Source: Gordonia paraffinivorans NBRC 108238
GTDB lineage: Bacteria > Actinomycetota > Actinomycetes > Mycobacteriales > Mycobacteriaceae
Direction: 5' to 3'
Assembly (NCBI RefSeq): GCF_000344155.1
Contig: NZ_BAOQ01000002.1
Span: 62,001-126,000, forward strand
Length of the DNA: 64,000 bases
Shown here: in pieces, positions 44,941-53,242 of the stretch
Layout: every line of letters starts with the position of its first letter
Numbering within the stretch: position 1 is the first letter of the stretch
Translations under genes and position numbers: made by a program
Notes under the pieces: model-generated
The model's input: the letters and a program-made list of their open reading frames with translations, nothing else
Told to the model about the DNA's origin: nothing
The model's database searches: none

Positions 44941-46143
44941 ATGCCCGAGATGATCGCACCGAGGGTACTCAACTTCGCGTCGATCCTCGACGACACGACA
45001 AGGGCTCAGGCACAGGAGATCTCGTCGCTGCCGTTCATCCACCCGCACGTCGCGCTGATGCCCGACGCCCACGCCGGCAAGGGATCGGCGGTCGGCACGG
45101 TCATCCCGACCGTCGACGCCGTGATCCCGGCCGCGGTCGGCGTCGACATCGGTTGCGGGATGATCGGCGTGCAGACGTCTGTCGCCGCCGAGGACATCGC
45201 CGGCTTCGACCTCGCCGATCTGCGGCACCGGGTCGAGGCGACGATCCCGTTGTCACCGGGCAACTACAACACGACGCTGCGGTACTCGCACACGCGGGCC
45301 CGCATCGACTCGCTCGAGGAGATGGCGTCGGCCGAGGGCGTCGACCTGTCGCATTCGCCGAAGTGGCGAGAGCAGCTGGGTTCGCTCGGGGGCGGCAACC
45401 ACTTCATCGAGTTGTGCGAGCAGGTATCCGGCGACGGCACGGGCAGCGTCTGGCTGTTCCTCCACTCCGGCAGCCGCGGTGTGGGAAACAAGATCGCGCA
45501 GAAGCACATCCGGATCGCGCAGAAGCTGTGCCGCCGGTGGCACATCCCCCTGGCTCATCCCGATCTCGCGTACCTGGCCTCGGGCACGGACGAGTTCGGC
45601 GCCTATATCCGCGAGTTGCGCTGGGCGCAGGCCTTCGCCTACGAGAACCGCGCCGAGATGATGGACCGGTTCGTCACCGTGTTCGGCGAGTGGTTGGCCG
45701 ACAACTCGTTCCGGCCTCGAAAGAGGCTCGAGGAGCGCCGCATCAACTGCCACCACAACTACACCGAGAAGGTCGAGATCGCCGGCGCGAAGGTGTGGCT
45801 GACCCGCAAGGGCGCGATCGACGCGAGCGTCGGCACCCACGGTCTCATCCCGGGATCGATGGGCACGGCGTCCTACGTCGTGCGCGGCAAGGGCAACGAG
45901 TCGGGGCTGTTCTCCGCACCGCATGGTGCGGGCCGTGCCTTCTCGCGGTCCGCCGCGCGCAAGAGGTTCACGCTCGACGATCTCGCCGAGGCGATGACCG
46001 GCATCGAGTACCGGCACGGCGAGGAGTGGATCGACGAGATCCCGGCGGCCTACAAGCCGATCGACCAGATCATGGCCGACGCCGCCGAGCTCGTCGAGGT
46101 CGAGGCGGTGTTGCGTCAGCTGATGAACGTGAAGGGCGTGTGA
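44941..46143 (+). CDS. rtcB: RtcB-family RNA ligase
   Basis: 400 residues. The GTP- and Mn-dependent ligase joins 2',3'-cyclic phosphate (via 3'-phosphate) to 5'-OH RNA ends. Motifs are MPDAHAGKGSAVGTVIP, GVDIGCGMIGV (metal Cys), LGGGNHFIEL, HSGSRGVGNKIA and SAPHGAGRAFSRSAA, containing the His that is guanylylated. ATG 44941 follows GAGGGGG. No RtcA cyclase or archease is adjacent. It probably repairs RNA cut by toxins or stress; tRNA splicing is not needed in most bacteria. It converges on urtE with a 14-bp gap. Confidence 0.92.
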   Translation: MPEMIAPRVLNFASILDDTTRAQAQEISSLPFIHPHVALMPDAHAGKGSAVGTVIPTVDAVIPAAVGVDIGCGMIGVQTSVAAEDIAGFDLADLRHRVEATIPLSPGNYNTTLRYSHTRARIDSLEEMASAEGVDLSHSPKWREQLGSLGGGNHFIELCEQVSGDGTGSVWLFLHSGSRGVGNKIAQKHIRIAQKLCRRWHIPLAHPDLAYLASGTDEFGAYIRELRWAQAFAYENRAEMMDRFVTVFGEWLADNSFRPRKRLEERRINCHHNYTEKVEIAGAKVWLTRKGAIDASVGTHGLIPGSMGTASYVVRGKGNESGLFSAPHGAGRAFSRSAARKRFTLDDLAEAMTGIEYRHGEEWIDEIPAAYKPIDQIMADAAELVEVEAVLRQLMNVKGV

Positions 46144-46157
46144 GGCCGGCGGCGCGC

Positions 46158-46850
46158 CTAGATCGTCATCGTCTCCCGGACGGCGGCCTCGGCGCCGGCA
46201 CCACCGGCACCCGACGAGGTGACACGGCCGCTCTCGAGCACGTAATACTGTTGCGCCGCTTGGAGGGCGAAGCCGATGTGCTGCTCCACGAGCAGCACGC
46301 CGAGGCCTCCGCGCCGGGTGAGCGCGGTGATGGTCTGCTCGATCTCGGCGACCACCGAGGGCTGGATGCCCTCGGTGGGTTCGTCGAGGATCAGCATGCG
46401 CGGTTCGGTGATGAGCGCCCGCGCGATGGCGAGCTGCTGGCGCTGGCCGCCCGACAGCAGGCCGGCGCGTCGTCCCAGCAGCTCCTTCAGCGCCGGGAAC
46501 ATCTCCAGCATCTCCTCGATCAGTTCCTTGCCGCGCTTCCGGCCGTCCGCGACGACCTGCAGGTTCTCCGCGGTCGTGAGGTGCGGAAAGCTCTGTTGGC
46601 CCTGTGGGACATAGGCGATGCCCTGTTTCACCCGCGCGCTCGGCCGTGCCCTGGTGATGTCGACGCCGTCGAAGGTGACCGCGCCCCTGGTGGTCTTGAC
46701 GAGCCCGACCACCGCACGGAGCAGCGTGGTCTTGCCGGCGCCGTTGTGGCCCATGACCGCGACGACGCCGTCGGCCGGGACCTCGATGTCCACGCCGTGG
46801 ATGACCTCGGTCCGGCCGTACCCGGCGCAGACCCCCGACAGTTTCAGCAT
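46158..46850 (-). CDS. urtE: Urea ABC transporter ATP-binding protein UrtE
   Basis: 230 residues, LivF-like: Walker A GHNGAGKTTLL, signature LSGGQRQQLAIARAL, Walker B MLILDEPTEGIQ. It has the UrtE-typical QGQQSFPHLTTAENL. It is the last gene of urtABCDE and pairs with UrtD. The C-terminus carries a short Gly/Ala-rich tail (SGAGGAGAEAAVRETMTI) that is longer than usual. It starts at ATG 46850, 5 bp after urtD. Confidence 0.92.
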   Translation of the reverse strand: MLKLSGVCAGYGRTEVIHGVDIEVPADGVVAVMGHNGAGKTTLLRAVVGLVKTTRGAVTFDGVDITRARPSARVKQGIAYVPQGQQSFPHLTTAENLQVVADGRKRGKELIEEMLEMFPALKELLGRRAGLLSGGQRQQLAIARALITEPRMLILDEPTEGIQPSVVAEIEQTITALTRRGGLGVLLVEQHIGFALQAAQQYYVLESGRVTSSGAGGAGAEAAVRETMTI

Positions 46851-46855
46851 CGCCG

Positions 46856-47731
46856 TCAGCCCTTCTTCTCGATCGACGCCGATTCGACGCCCGCGGCGTC
46901 CTCGGTCTCGGCGGCGATCTCCTCGAGTTCCTCGCCGCCGGCGGCGGTTCCGAGGTAGACCTCCTGGACCTTCGGGTTGGCCTGCACCTGAGCGACCGTG
47001 CCCTCGGCGATCACCTGGCCGCGGGCGAGCACGGTCACCGACGTCGCGAACGCCCGCATGAAGTCCATGTCGTGTTCGACGACGACCACGGTCCGCTCAC
47101 CGCCGATGCGGCGCAGCAGGTTCCCGGTCTCCTCCCGCTCCTCGTGGCTCATGCCGGCGACCGGCTCGTCGAGCAGCAGCACCGAGGCGTTCTGCACGAG
47201 CAGCATGCCGATCTCCAGCCACTGCTTCTGTCCGTGCGCGAGGACGCCGGCCGGGGCGTCCCGCAGGTCCTGCAGGCCGATCGTCTCGAGCGCCTCGGCG
47301 ATGGAGTCCGGGATCTGCGACGGCCGTCGACGGAGCATGGTCCACACCGATCGCCCGGCGCCGGCGGCGATGTCGAGGTTCTGCAGGACGCTGAGCTCTT
47401 CGAAGACGCTGGCGGTCTGGAAGGTCCGGCCCACGCCGAGTCGGGCGATCTGGTGGACCTTCTTGCCGATGAGCTCGACACCGGACTTCTGGATCGAGCC
47501 GGTCGCCTTCACCAGACCGGTGATCGCGTCGATGATGGTGGTCTTGCCGGCGCCGTTCGGGCCGATCAGGAACCGCAGGTCGCCCTGCATCAGCGTCAGG
47601 TCCACCCCGGACACGGCCTTGAACCCGTCGAACTCGATGGTGAGATCACGCACCTGCAGGTAGTCGCTGTCCATTCCGGCATTTCCGCCGGCGACGGGTT
47701 CGACGACGCCGGTCGTCTCGGTTCCGCTCAC
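46856..47731 (-). CDS. urtD: Urea ABC transporter ATP-binding protein UrtD
   Basis: 291 residues, LivG-like: Walker A GPNGAGKTTIID, the degenerate signature LAHGQKQWLEIGMLL characteristic of UrtD, and Walker B VLLLDEPVAGMSHEE. An acidic Glu-rich C-terminal extension (GGEELEEIAAETEDAAG) is present. GTG 47731 overlaps the urtC stop (GTGA). It forms the ATPase pair with UrtE. Confidence 0.92.
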   Translation of the reverse strand: MSGTETTGVVEPVAGGNAGMDSDYLQVRDLTIEFDGFKAVSGVDLTLMQGDLRFLIGPNGAGKTTIIDAITGLVKATGSIQKSGVELIGKKVHQIARLGVGRTFQTASVFEELSVLQNLDIAAGAGRSVWTMLRRRPSQIPDSIAEALETIGLQDLRDAPAGVLAHGQKQWLEIGMLLVQNASVLLLDEPVAGMSHEEREETGNLLRRIGGERTVVVVEHDMDFMRAFATSVTVLARGQVIAEGTVAQVQANPKVQEVYLGTAAGGEELEEIAAETEDAAGVESASIEKKG

Positions 47732-48840
47732 GAGGACGCTCCTACCTTGGTCGTGGACACCTCGTCGATGTCACCCGTGGGTGCCGGATCGGACGGTTTC
47801 CGGCGGCGCCACCTGAACAGCGCCCCGAGTCCGGCAAGGCCGGCCGGGAAGAAGCCGACCACGACGATGAACAGGATGCCCTGCGCATAGGTCCATCCGG
47901 ACGGGAAGTTCTCCGACAGGCTCGTCTGCGCCCATGCGACCGCGATCGCGCCCAGCACCGGACCGAGCAGCGTGGTGCGACCGCCGATCGCGACGCCGAT
48001 CAGGAACGCGATCGACGGGACGATGCCGACGTCGGCGGGCGAGATGATGCCCACGATCGGCACGAACAGCGCGCCGGCGATGCTCGCGAAGAGGGCTGCG
48101 ACCGCGTAGGCGACGACCTTCACGTTGGCCGGGTCGTAGCCGAGGAAGCGGACCCGCTCCTCCTGGTCGCGGACGGCGACCAGGAGTTCGCCGTAACGGC
48201 TGTACATCAACTGCCGGGTGAGGGCGACCACGATCAGCAGCGTCGCGGCGGCGATGTAGAACAGCAGGTGCCGGTTCACCGGGTCGTTGAGCGCGAGCCC
48301 GAAGAAGCTGCGGAAACGGTTGAGCCCGTTGCTGCCGCCGGTGGTCTGCTGACCGATCAGCAGGATCGCGAAGGCGGCGGCCAGCGCCTGCGACAGGATC
48401 GCGAAGTAGGCGCCCTTGACCTTGCGCTTGAACACGCCGAAGCCGAGCAGGACCGCGATCAGGGTGGGCACGAACAGGATTCCGAGGATCGTCACCACCG
48501 GCGAGGCGAACGGCCTCCAGTAGCCCGGCAGTTCGCGGATGCCGGCGATCTGCATGAAGTCGGGGACGTCGTCGCCGCGGAGTTCGGCGTCGGAGATCTT
48601 CAGGTGCATCGCCATGATGTAGGCGCCGAGACCGAAGTAGACGCCCTGCCCGAGGGTGAGCATGCCGCCTCGGCCCCACGCCAGGCCGATGCCGACGGCG
48701 ACGATGCCGAAGCAGAGGAACTTGCCGAGCAGGTTGAGGCGGAAGTCCGAGAGCATCGCGGGCGCGACGCCGAACAGGAGTGCCGCCGCGACGGCGAAGC
48801 CGGCGTACACCTTCCAGTGGTCGGAGAGATGGTCCTTCAC
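47728..48840 (-). CDS. urtC: Urea ABC transporter permease UrtC
   Basis: 370 residues, LivM-like, with about nine to ten membrane helices. Conserved parts are LAWGRGGMLTLGQGVYFGLGAYIMAMHLK (in two pieces), FAILSQALAAAFAI and TTGGSNGLNRF, typical of UrtC. The Asp-Val-Pro-Asp-Phe-Met loop after helix 3 is also seen in urea-type members. GTG 48840 overlaps the urtB stop. It partners UrtB in the membrane. Confidence 0.92.
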   Translation of the reverse strand: MKDHLSDHWKVYAGFAVAAALLFGVAPAMLSDFRLNLLGKFLCFGIVAVGIGLAWGRGGMLTLGQGVYFGLGAYIMAMHLKISDAELRGDDVPDFMQIAGIRELPGYWRPFASPVVTILGILFVPTLIAVLLGFGVFKRKVKGAYFAILSQALAAAFAILLIGQQTTGGSNGLNRFRSFFGLALNDPVNRHLLFYIAAATLLIVVALTRQLMYSRYGELLVAVRDQEERVRFLGYDPANVKVVAYAVAALFASIAGALFVPIVGIISPADVGIVPSIAFLIGVAIGGRTTLLGPVLGAIAVAWAQTSLSENFPSGWTYAQGILFIVVVGFFPAGLAGLGALFRWRRRKPSDPAPTGDIDEVSTTKVGASS

Positions 48841-49724
48841 ACGAGACTCCTCGTCTGGACCGTGAACAGGCCCTGGGGGCGGATCTGCAGGAAGATCACG
48901 ATGATCACGAAGACGGCGACCTTCGCCACCGAAGCGGTCGTGCTGTATTCGATGAAGGAATTGAGGATGCCGAGGGCGATCGCGGCGATGACCGCACCCT
49001 TGATCTGACCGAGACCGCCGATGACGACGACCAGGAACGCGTCGATCAGGTAGGTCATGCCGGTGTTGGAGCTGGTCGAGCCGATGAGGGTCAACGCCAC
49101 GCCGGCGACGCCGGCGAGGCCGGACCCGATGAAGAAGGTCGTGATGTCGGTTGCCCGGCTGTCGATTCCGCTCGTCTCGGCAAGGTCGCGGTGCTGCACG
49201 ACGGCGCGGATGCGGCGGCCCATCGGGGTGTACCTCATGACCACCGAGATCGCCACGACCGCGATGACGGCCAGCAGCATGATGAACAGCCGGGTCTTGG
49301 GCACCACCGCGCCGAGGACGTCGACGCCGCCCGACAGCCACGACGGGGCGGTGACGTCGACGGCGGGCGCACCGAAGATGTCACGCGCGAGCTGCTGCAG
49401 GATGAGGCCGACGCCGAACGTCACCAGCAGGGTGTCGAGCGGACGGTCGTACATCCGTTTGATCAGGGCGACCTCGAGGATCACCCCCATCAGGCCGCCG
49501 ACGAGGAACCCGATGACCAGCGAGACGAGGAGGGACACATCGGCATTCGAGACCAGGTACTCCTGCACCGAGTACGCGGTGTAGGAGCCGGCCATGATGA
49601 ATGCGCCGTGGGCCATGTTGATCACGCCCATCTGACCGAAGGTCAACGACAGGCCGAGCGCTGCGAGCAACAGGATCGAGCCGAGACTCAATCCCGTGAA
49701 GAGCTGTCCGATAACGGTTTCCAC
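48837..49724 (-). CDS. urtB: Urea ABC transporter permease UrtB
   Basis: 295 residues, LivH-like, about eight helices: LGLSLTFGQMGVINMAHGAFIMAGSY (in consecutive pieces), YDRPLDTLLVTFGVGLILQQ and IDAFLVVVIGGLGQIKGAV. GTG 49724 gives the compact family N-terminus (ETVIGQLFTGLSLGSILLL); the Shine-Dalgarno is weak. It lies 98 bp downstream of urtA, with an intercistronic hairpin in between. Confidence 0.9.
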   Translation of the reverse strand: METVIGQLFTGLSLGSILLLAALGLSLTFGQMGVINMAHGAFIMAGSYTAYSVQEYLVSNADVSLLVSLVIGFLVGGLMGVILEVALIKRMYDRPLDTLLVTFGVGLILQQLARDIFGAPAVDVTAPSWLSGGVDVLGAVVPKTRLFIMLLAVIAVVAISVVMRYTPMGRRIRAVVQHRDLAETSGIDSRATDITTFFIGSGLAGVAGVALTLIGSTSSNTGMTYLIDAFLVVVIGGLGQIKGAVIAAIALGILNSFIEYSTTASVAKVAVFVIIVIFLQIRPQGLFTVQTRSLV

Positions 49725-49780
49725 GTCACCATCCGTTCGCTGTGGGTGTGCGTCGCCGGGCGCCGGCACCGGGACACGCA

Positions 49781-49816
49781 GGTGACCCGCCCCGCGCGAG
49801 CGCGAGACGGGTCACC
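49781..49816 (-). terminator. Intercistronic stem-loop urtA-urtB
   Basis: Perfect 9-bp arms GGTGACCCG/CGGGTCACC with an internally paired GC-rich loop, directly after the urtA stop. It probably stabilises the urtA mRNA end or partly terminates, so that the receptor is made in excess over the permease. Confidence 0.55.
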
Positions 49817-49822
49817 GGATGA

Positions 49823-51106
49823 TCAGTTGCCCAGGCCCTTCGCCCACGGGTAGTTCTCGAGGTACGGGTCCGGCTCGATCGGCTGGCCCGAATCCCACAC
49901 CGTGTAGATCAGGCCGTCGGGACGGATCTCGCCGATGCGTGCGGTCTTCGTGATGTGATGGTTGTCGCCGTCGAGGGTGACCGTGCCCTCAGGAGCGTCG
50001 AAAGTGACTCCGCCGGAAGCCTTCTTGACCTCTTCGACGTCGAACGACTTGGCCTTCTCCACGGTGTTCTTCCACAGGTACACCGACGTGTAGGCCGCCT
50101 CCATCGGGTCCGAGGTGGGCTTGTTGGCGCCGTAGGCGTCCTTGTAGTCCTGGACGAAGGACTTGTTCTGCGGGTTGTCGACGGTCTGGTAGTAGTTCCA
50201 CGCGACCAGCTGGCCGGCGATGTTCTCCACCCCGATGCCGCCGACCTCCTCCTCCGCGATCGACACCGACACGACCGGCATCTGCTGCGGGGTCAGGCCG
50301 ACGTTCTTGTACTCGCGGAAGAAGGCGACGTTGGAGTCGCCGTTGAGGGTGTTGAACACGGCGTCGGCGTCGGCGGCGCGGACCTTGTTGACGATGGTCG
50401 AGAAGTCCGTCGAGCCGAGCGGGGTGTAGTCTTCGCCCTTGATCTCGATGCCGTTGGCGTCCGCGTAGGCCCTGATGATGCGGTTGGCGGTCTGCGGGAA
50501 GACATAATCGCTGCCGACCAGGTAGAGGGACTTGACGCCCTTCTCCTTCAGGTACTCCAGGGCCGGGACGATCTGCTGGTTGGTGGTGGCGCCCGTGTAG
50601 AAGATGTTGGGCGAGGACTCGAGACCCTCGTACTGCACCGGGTAGTAGAGCAGGGCGTTGTTGTCCTCGAAGACCGGCAGCATCGCCTTGCGGCTCGACG
50701 ACGTCCAGCCGCCGAACACCGCGGCGACGCAGTCGCTGGAGATGAGCTTCTCGGCCTTCTCCGCGAACACCGTCGGCTCCGACGCGCCGTCCTCGCCGAT
50801 CAGCTGGATCTGCTTGCCGAGGACGCCGCCGTTGTCGTTGATCTGCTCGACCGCGAGTTTGATCGAGTCACGCACCGTGACCTCGGAGATCGCCATCGTG
50901 CCCGACAGCGAGTTCAGCGAACCGACCTTGATGGTGTCCCCGTCGGTCTTGACGCACGAGGTCCCGCCCGAGGCCGATTCGTCGCTCGCGGAACTGCCGC
51001 ACGCGCTCAGCGCGAGGGCCACTGCGGACAGTGCTGCGGGGATCATGATGCCGTACCGCCGACGGCGTGTGGGGGTGACGGCGGACGGCAAGGAACTGAA
51101 CGGCAT
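49823..51106 (-). CDS. urtA: Urea ABC transporter substrate-binding lipoprotein UrtA
   Basis: 427 residues. Arg-rich start, hydrophobic helix and lipobox LSAC (Cys36). The mature part has VGSLNSLSGTMAISE, FGGWTSSSRKAMLPVFED, LLYYPVQYEGLESSPN and YLVGSDYVFPQTANR, all diagnostic for urea or short-chain-amide receptors of the UrtA/FmdD type. It is first gene of urtABCDE. The operon is normally nitrogen-controlled; I could not find a convincing GlnR or AmtR site in the 292 bp upstream. Confidence 0.92.
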   Translation of the reverse strand: MPFSSLPSAVTPTRRRRYGIMIPAALSAVALALSACGSSASDESASGGTSCVKTDGDTIKVGSLNSLSGTMAISEVTVRDSIKLAVEQINDNGGVLGKQIQLIGEDGASEPTVFAEKAEKLISSDCVAAVFGGWTSSSRKAMLPVFEDNNALLYYPVQYEGLESSPNIFYTGATTNQQIVPALEYLKEKGVKSLYLVGSDYVFPQTANRIIRAYADANGIEIKGEDYTPLGSTDFSTIVNKVRAADADAVFNTLNGDSNVAFFREYKNVGLTPQQMPVVSVSIAEEEVGGIGVENIAGQLVAWNYYQTVDNPQNKSFVQDYKDAYGANKPTSDPMEAAYTSVYLWKNTVEKAKSFDVEEVKKASGGVTFDAPEGTVTLDGDNHHITKTARIGEIRPDGLIYTVWDSGQPIEPDPYLENYPWAKGLGN

Positions 51107-51398
51107 CCGGTGGCCTTTCTCAATACGTCTCGGAATCGGCTCGGTCGGGCCCAGAGAGACCGGTGCACCTTCGCACCGAACGACCCCCCGATCGGATACG
51201 CGATGCCACGAACCCGGCGAAGTCGCGTATGGGAGGTAAACGTATTGATGGTTTGTTACGCCGCGATGACCCGAGGTGAATTCCCCGTTTCCGCTTCACG
51301 GGGCCTCACGTCGGATTCACGCCATCGAATCTTGTTGTGGTCAGGGGCATTTCGGACAGATCTCCCACGGGACGATCAGGATGCCCCGCCGTGGACGC
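51107..51398. other. Region between urtA and the DUF2236 gene
   Basis: 292 bp upstream of urtA and downstream of the codirectional DUF2236 gene. A relatively AT-rich stretch (51235-51262) is the likely urtA promoter area. A weak 7-bp inverted repeat (51344-51350, 51381-51387) is the only other structure. No gene was found. Confidence 0.4.
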
Positions 51399-52472
51399 TC
51401 AGTGGGAGAAGGCCGCCTCGACCTCGTCGCGACTCATCTCGGGGTCGGTCCCGAGCTCGTATCGCGGAAGGGTGTGCGGCACATCGGTGCCGCCGGCGAC
51501 GCGGCGCTTCGCGGCCCGGAACTCCGGAACCTCCCCCATCGTCAGGTGGGCGGTGTTGATGATGCTCCAGACCAGAGCGCGTCGGGCCCGACGCTCCACC
51601 GGGTTCGGCGGCCGGTAGGAGATGAGCTGCTGCGCCCAGCGGGGCTGGATGTCGCGGATCGCCCAATCCACCGCCGCCTGCGCGCGGTTGCGCAGATTCA
51701 CCCCCGTCGCCATCGCGTTGCCGTGTGTCAACGCGAGGCGCGGGAGGTACGACCGGAGGCATTCGAGGGTCTCCGCCTTGGTCGCCGGCAGATCCGTTCC
51801 TCCGAGCGCATGCCCGACTCGCACGAATTCGCCGTAGTACCGGTCGATCTCGGCGCCGCGCAGGGGACGCGGATGGTAGATCTCGTGGGCCGTCGCGATG
51901 CCCCAGACGACCGTCGCGTAGTTCCACCGCAGCCACTCCGGGTCGTCGGCGTCGTAGACCGCGCCGTCGGGCCGCACCCCCTTGATGGTGTGGTGCATCG
52001 CCCGGACCGTTCGGGCGAGTCGTTCGGCGGTCTCGGTCGATCCGTATGCCGTGCCCATGAAGAAGGCCAGCGAGTGCCCGAGTCGGGTCGTCGCGCCGTC
52101 GGGGTCGATGGACGTCGTGGGCGTCCCGTCCTCCTTGCGCCGGACCAGGCGCGAATGATGCATGCCCATCCAGTAGATGGACGGGTCGAGTCGTTCGATG
52201 TATGACGCGGCCTGCAGGCCGAAGATCAGCGCCGGGGTGTGCGAGTGGACGTACCAGGTGGCGCTGTCGGGCCCGAACCATCCGGGGTCGCCCGTCGGAT
52301 TCTCGAAGTCCATGCCCCGGAAGAACTTCGCGCGGACGTTCTCGTCGAACTTCCCGTTCAGCCACGAACCGACGACCTCGTGCGGCAGCGCGAGCGGCAC
52401 CCGCCCGGGCGAGGGGAGCTTGACCGACGGGATTCTCACCTGCGGCAGATCTGCCGTCGCGGGCGCGTTCAT
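51399..52472 (-). CDS. DUF2236/MpaB-type oxygenase
   Basis: 357 residues of the latex-clearing-protein/MpaB-like superfamily, putative b-type haem oxygenases: GPDSATWYVHSHTPALIFGLQ, LGHSLAFFMGTAYGS, VRAMHHTIKGV (His), LRWNYATVVWGIATAHEIYH (His). Rubber oxygenase Lcp of Gordonia shares the domain, but this protein has no signal peptide and is shorter, so rubber cleavage should not be assumed. ATG 52472 diverges from a TetR gene, as lcp genes often do. The substrate is unknown. Confidence 0.78.
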   Translation of the reverse strand: MNAPATADLPQVRIPSVKLPSPGRVPLALPHEVVGSWLNGKFDENVRAKFFRGMDFENPTGDPGWFGPDSATWYVHSHTPALIFGLQAASYIERLDPSIYWMGMHHSRLVRRKEDGTPTTSIDPDGATTRLGHSLAFFMGTAYGSTETAERLARTVRAMHHTIKGVRPDGAVYDADDPEWLRWNYATVVWGIATAHEIYHPRPLRGAEIDRYYGEFVRVGHALGGTDLPATKAETLECLRSYLPRLALTHGNAMATGVNLRNRAQAAVDWAIRDIQPRWAQQLISYRPPNPVERRARRALVWSIINTAHLTMGEVPEFRAAKRRVAGGTDVPHTLPRYELGTDPEMSRDEVEAAFSH

Positions 52473-52548
52473 GGGTCGTCCTCTCCGTGTGCGCCGATCC
52501 CCGTCCGAGCACGTCCCGAACCTATCGGCGACACATTGTGGTCACGGC

Positions 52549-52575
52549 TGTACCCAGATTAACCCTTTGGGCACA
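52549..52575. promoter_or_regulatory. Candidate operator in the DUF2236/TetR gap
   Basis: Imperfect inverted repeat TGTACCCA-N11-TGGGCACA (7 of 8 positions) midway between the divergent genes. The TetR -10 TATGGT (52615-52620) follows, 6 nt before its ATG. A TetR autoregulatory site is plausible. Confidence 0.45.
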
Positions 52576-52626
52576 CCCGTGACCAGACCTTGCCGGCGAC
52601 GGCCTCCCGCCGTCTATGGTGGAACG

Positions 52627-53238
52627 ATGTCGAGTCCGACCCGATGGGCCGGCGTCCCGCTCGCGGATCGCCGCGCCGAGCGCCGTGCGAGCCTGATCTC
52701 CGCGGCCTTCGACATCTTCGGCGGAACCGGCCCCGAGGCGGAGCTCTCGGTGCGGTCCGTCTGCCGTCACTGCGGCTTCAACACGCGCTACTTCTACGAG
52801 AGCTTCACCGACACCGACGAACTCCTCGGCGCTGTCTACGACGCCACGGCCGCCGAGCTCGCCGAGGTGGTCGCGGACGCGATGGCGGCCGCCGGGCCGT
52901 CGGTGCGGGCACGCACGCGTGCCGGTATCCGGGCGGTCCTCGGGCACGCGTCGCAGGACCCACGACGCGGCCGCATCCTCTTCACCGAGGGCCGCAGCAA
53001 CCCGGTCCTCGTCGAGCGACGGGCCGCCACGCAGGACATGTTGTTCCAACTCGCGTTCGCCGAGTCGGATCCCCGAGAGCCCGATCCCCTGCCCGCCAAG
53101 GTCCGGGCGGCGATGTTCACCGGCGCGATGGCCGAACTGGCCCAGCAGTACCTGGCCGGCAACCTGGGCGACGACCTGGACCGGGTCGTCGACGAGGTGG
53201 TGGAGACGCTGCTTCCCTCGCGCCGCGCTTCTGCATGA
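52627..53238 (+). CDS. TetR-family regulator
   Basis: 203 residues. The N-terminal HTH region is ISAAFDIFGGTGPEAELSVRS followed by VCRHCGFNTRYFYESF; the C-terminal part is a helical ligand domain. It looks leaderless, with TATGGT 6 nt before ATG 52627. It is divergent from the DUF2236 oxygenase gene and convergent with the MFS gene (4-bp gap), so either could be its target, the oxygenase being the more likely. Confidence 0.83.
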   Translation: MSSPTRWAGVPLADRRAERRASLISAAFDIFGGTGPEAELSVRSVCRHCGFNTRYFYESFTDTDELLGAVYDATAAELAEVVADAMAAAGPSVRARTRAGIRAVLGHASQDPRRGRILFTEGRSNPVLVERRAATQDMLFQLAFAESDPREPDPLPAKVRAAMFTGAMAELAQQYLAGNLGDDLDRVVDEVVETLLPSRRASA

Positions 53239-53242
53239 GGCC

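Noticed and set aside
44889-46958. 689-codon plus frame across rtcB and urtE
   Set aside because: Shadow of rtcB on the same strand and of urtE on the other; low-complexity Arg/Gly composition.
51107-51300. GlnR or AmtR site before urtA
   Set aside because: GTAAC and GTTTAC-like pieces occur, but the second half-site spacing and sequence do not fit.
51399-52472. Calling the DUF2236 gene a rubber oxygenase (lcp)
   Set aside because: No signal peptide, shorter than Lcp, and the domain is shared by many unrelated oxygenases.
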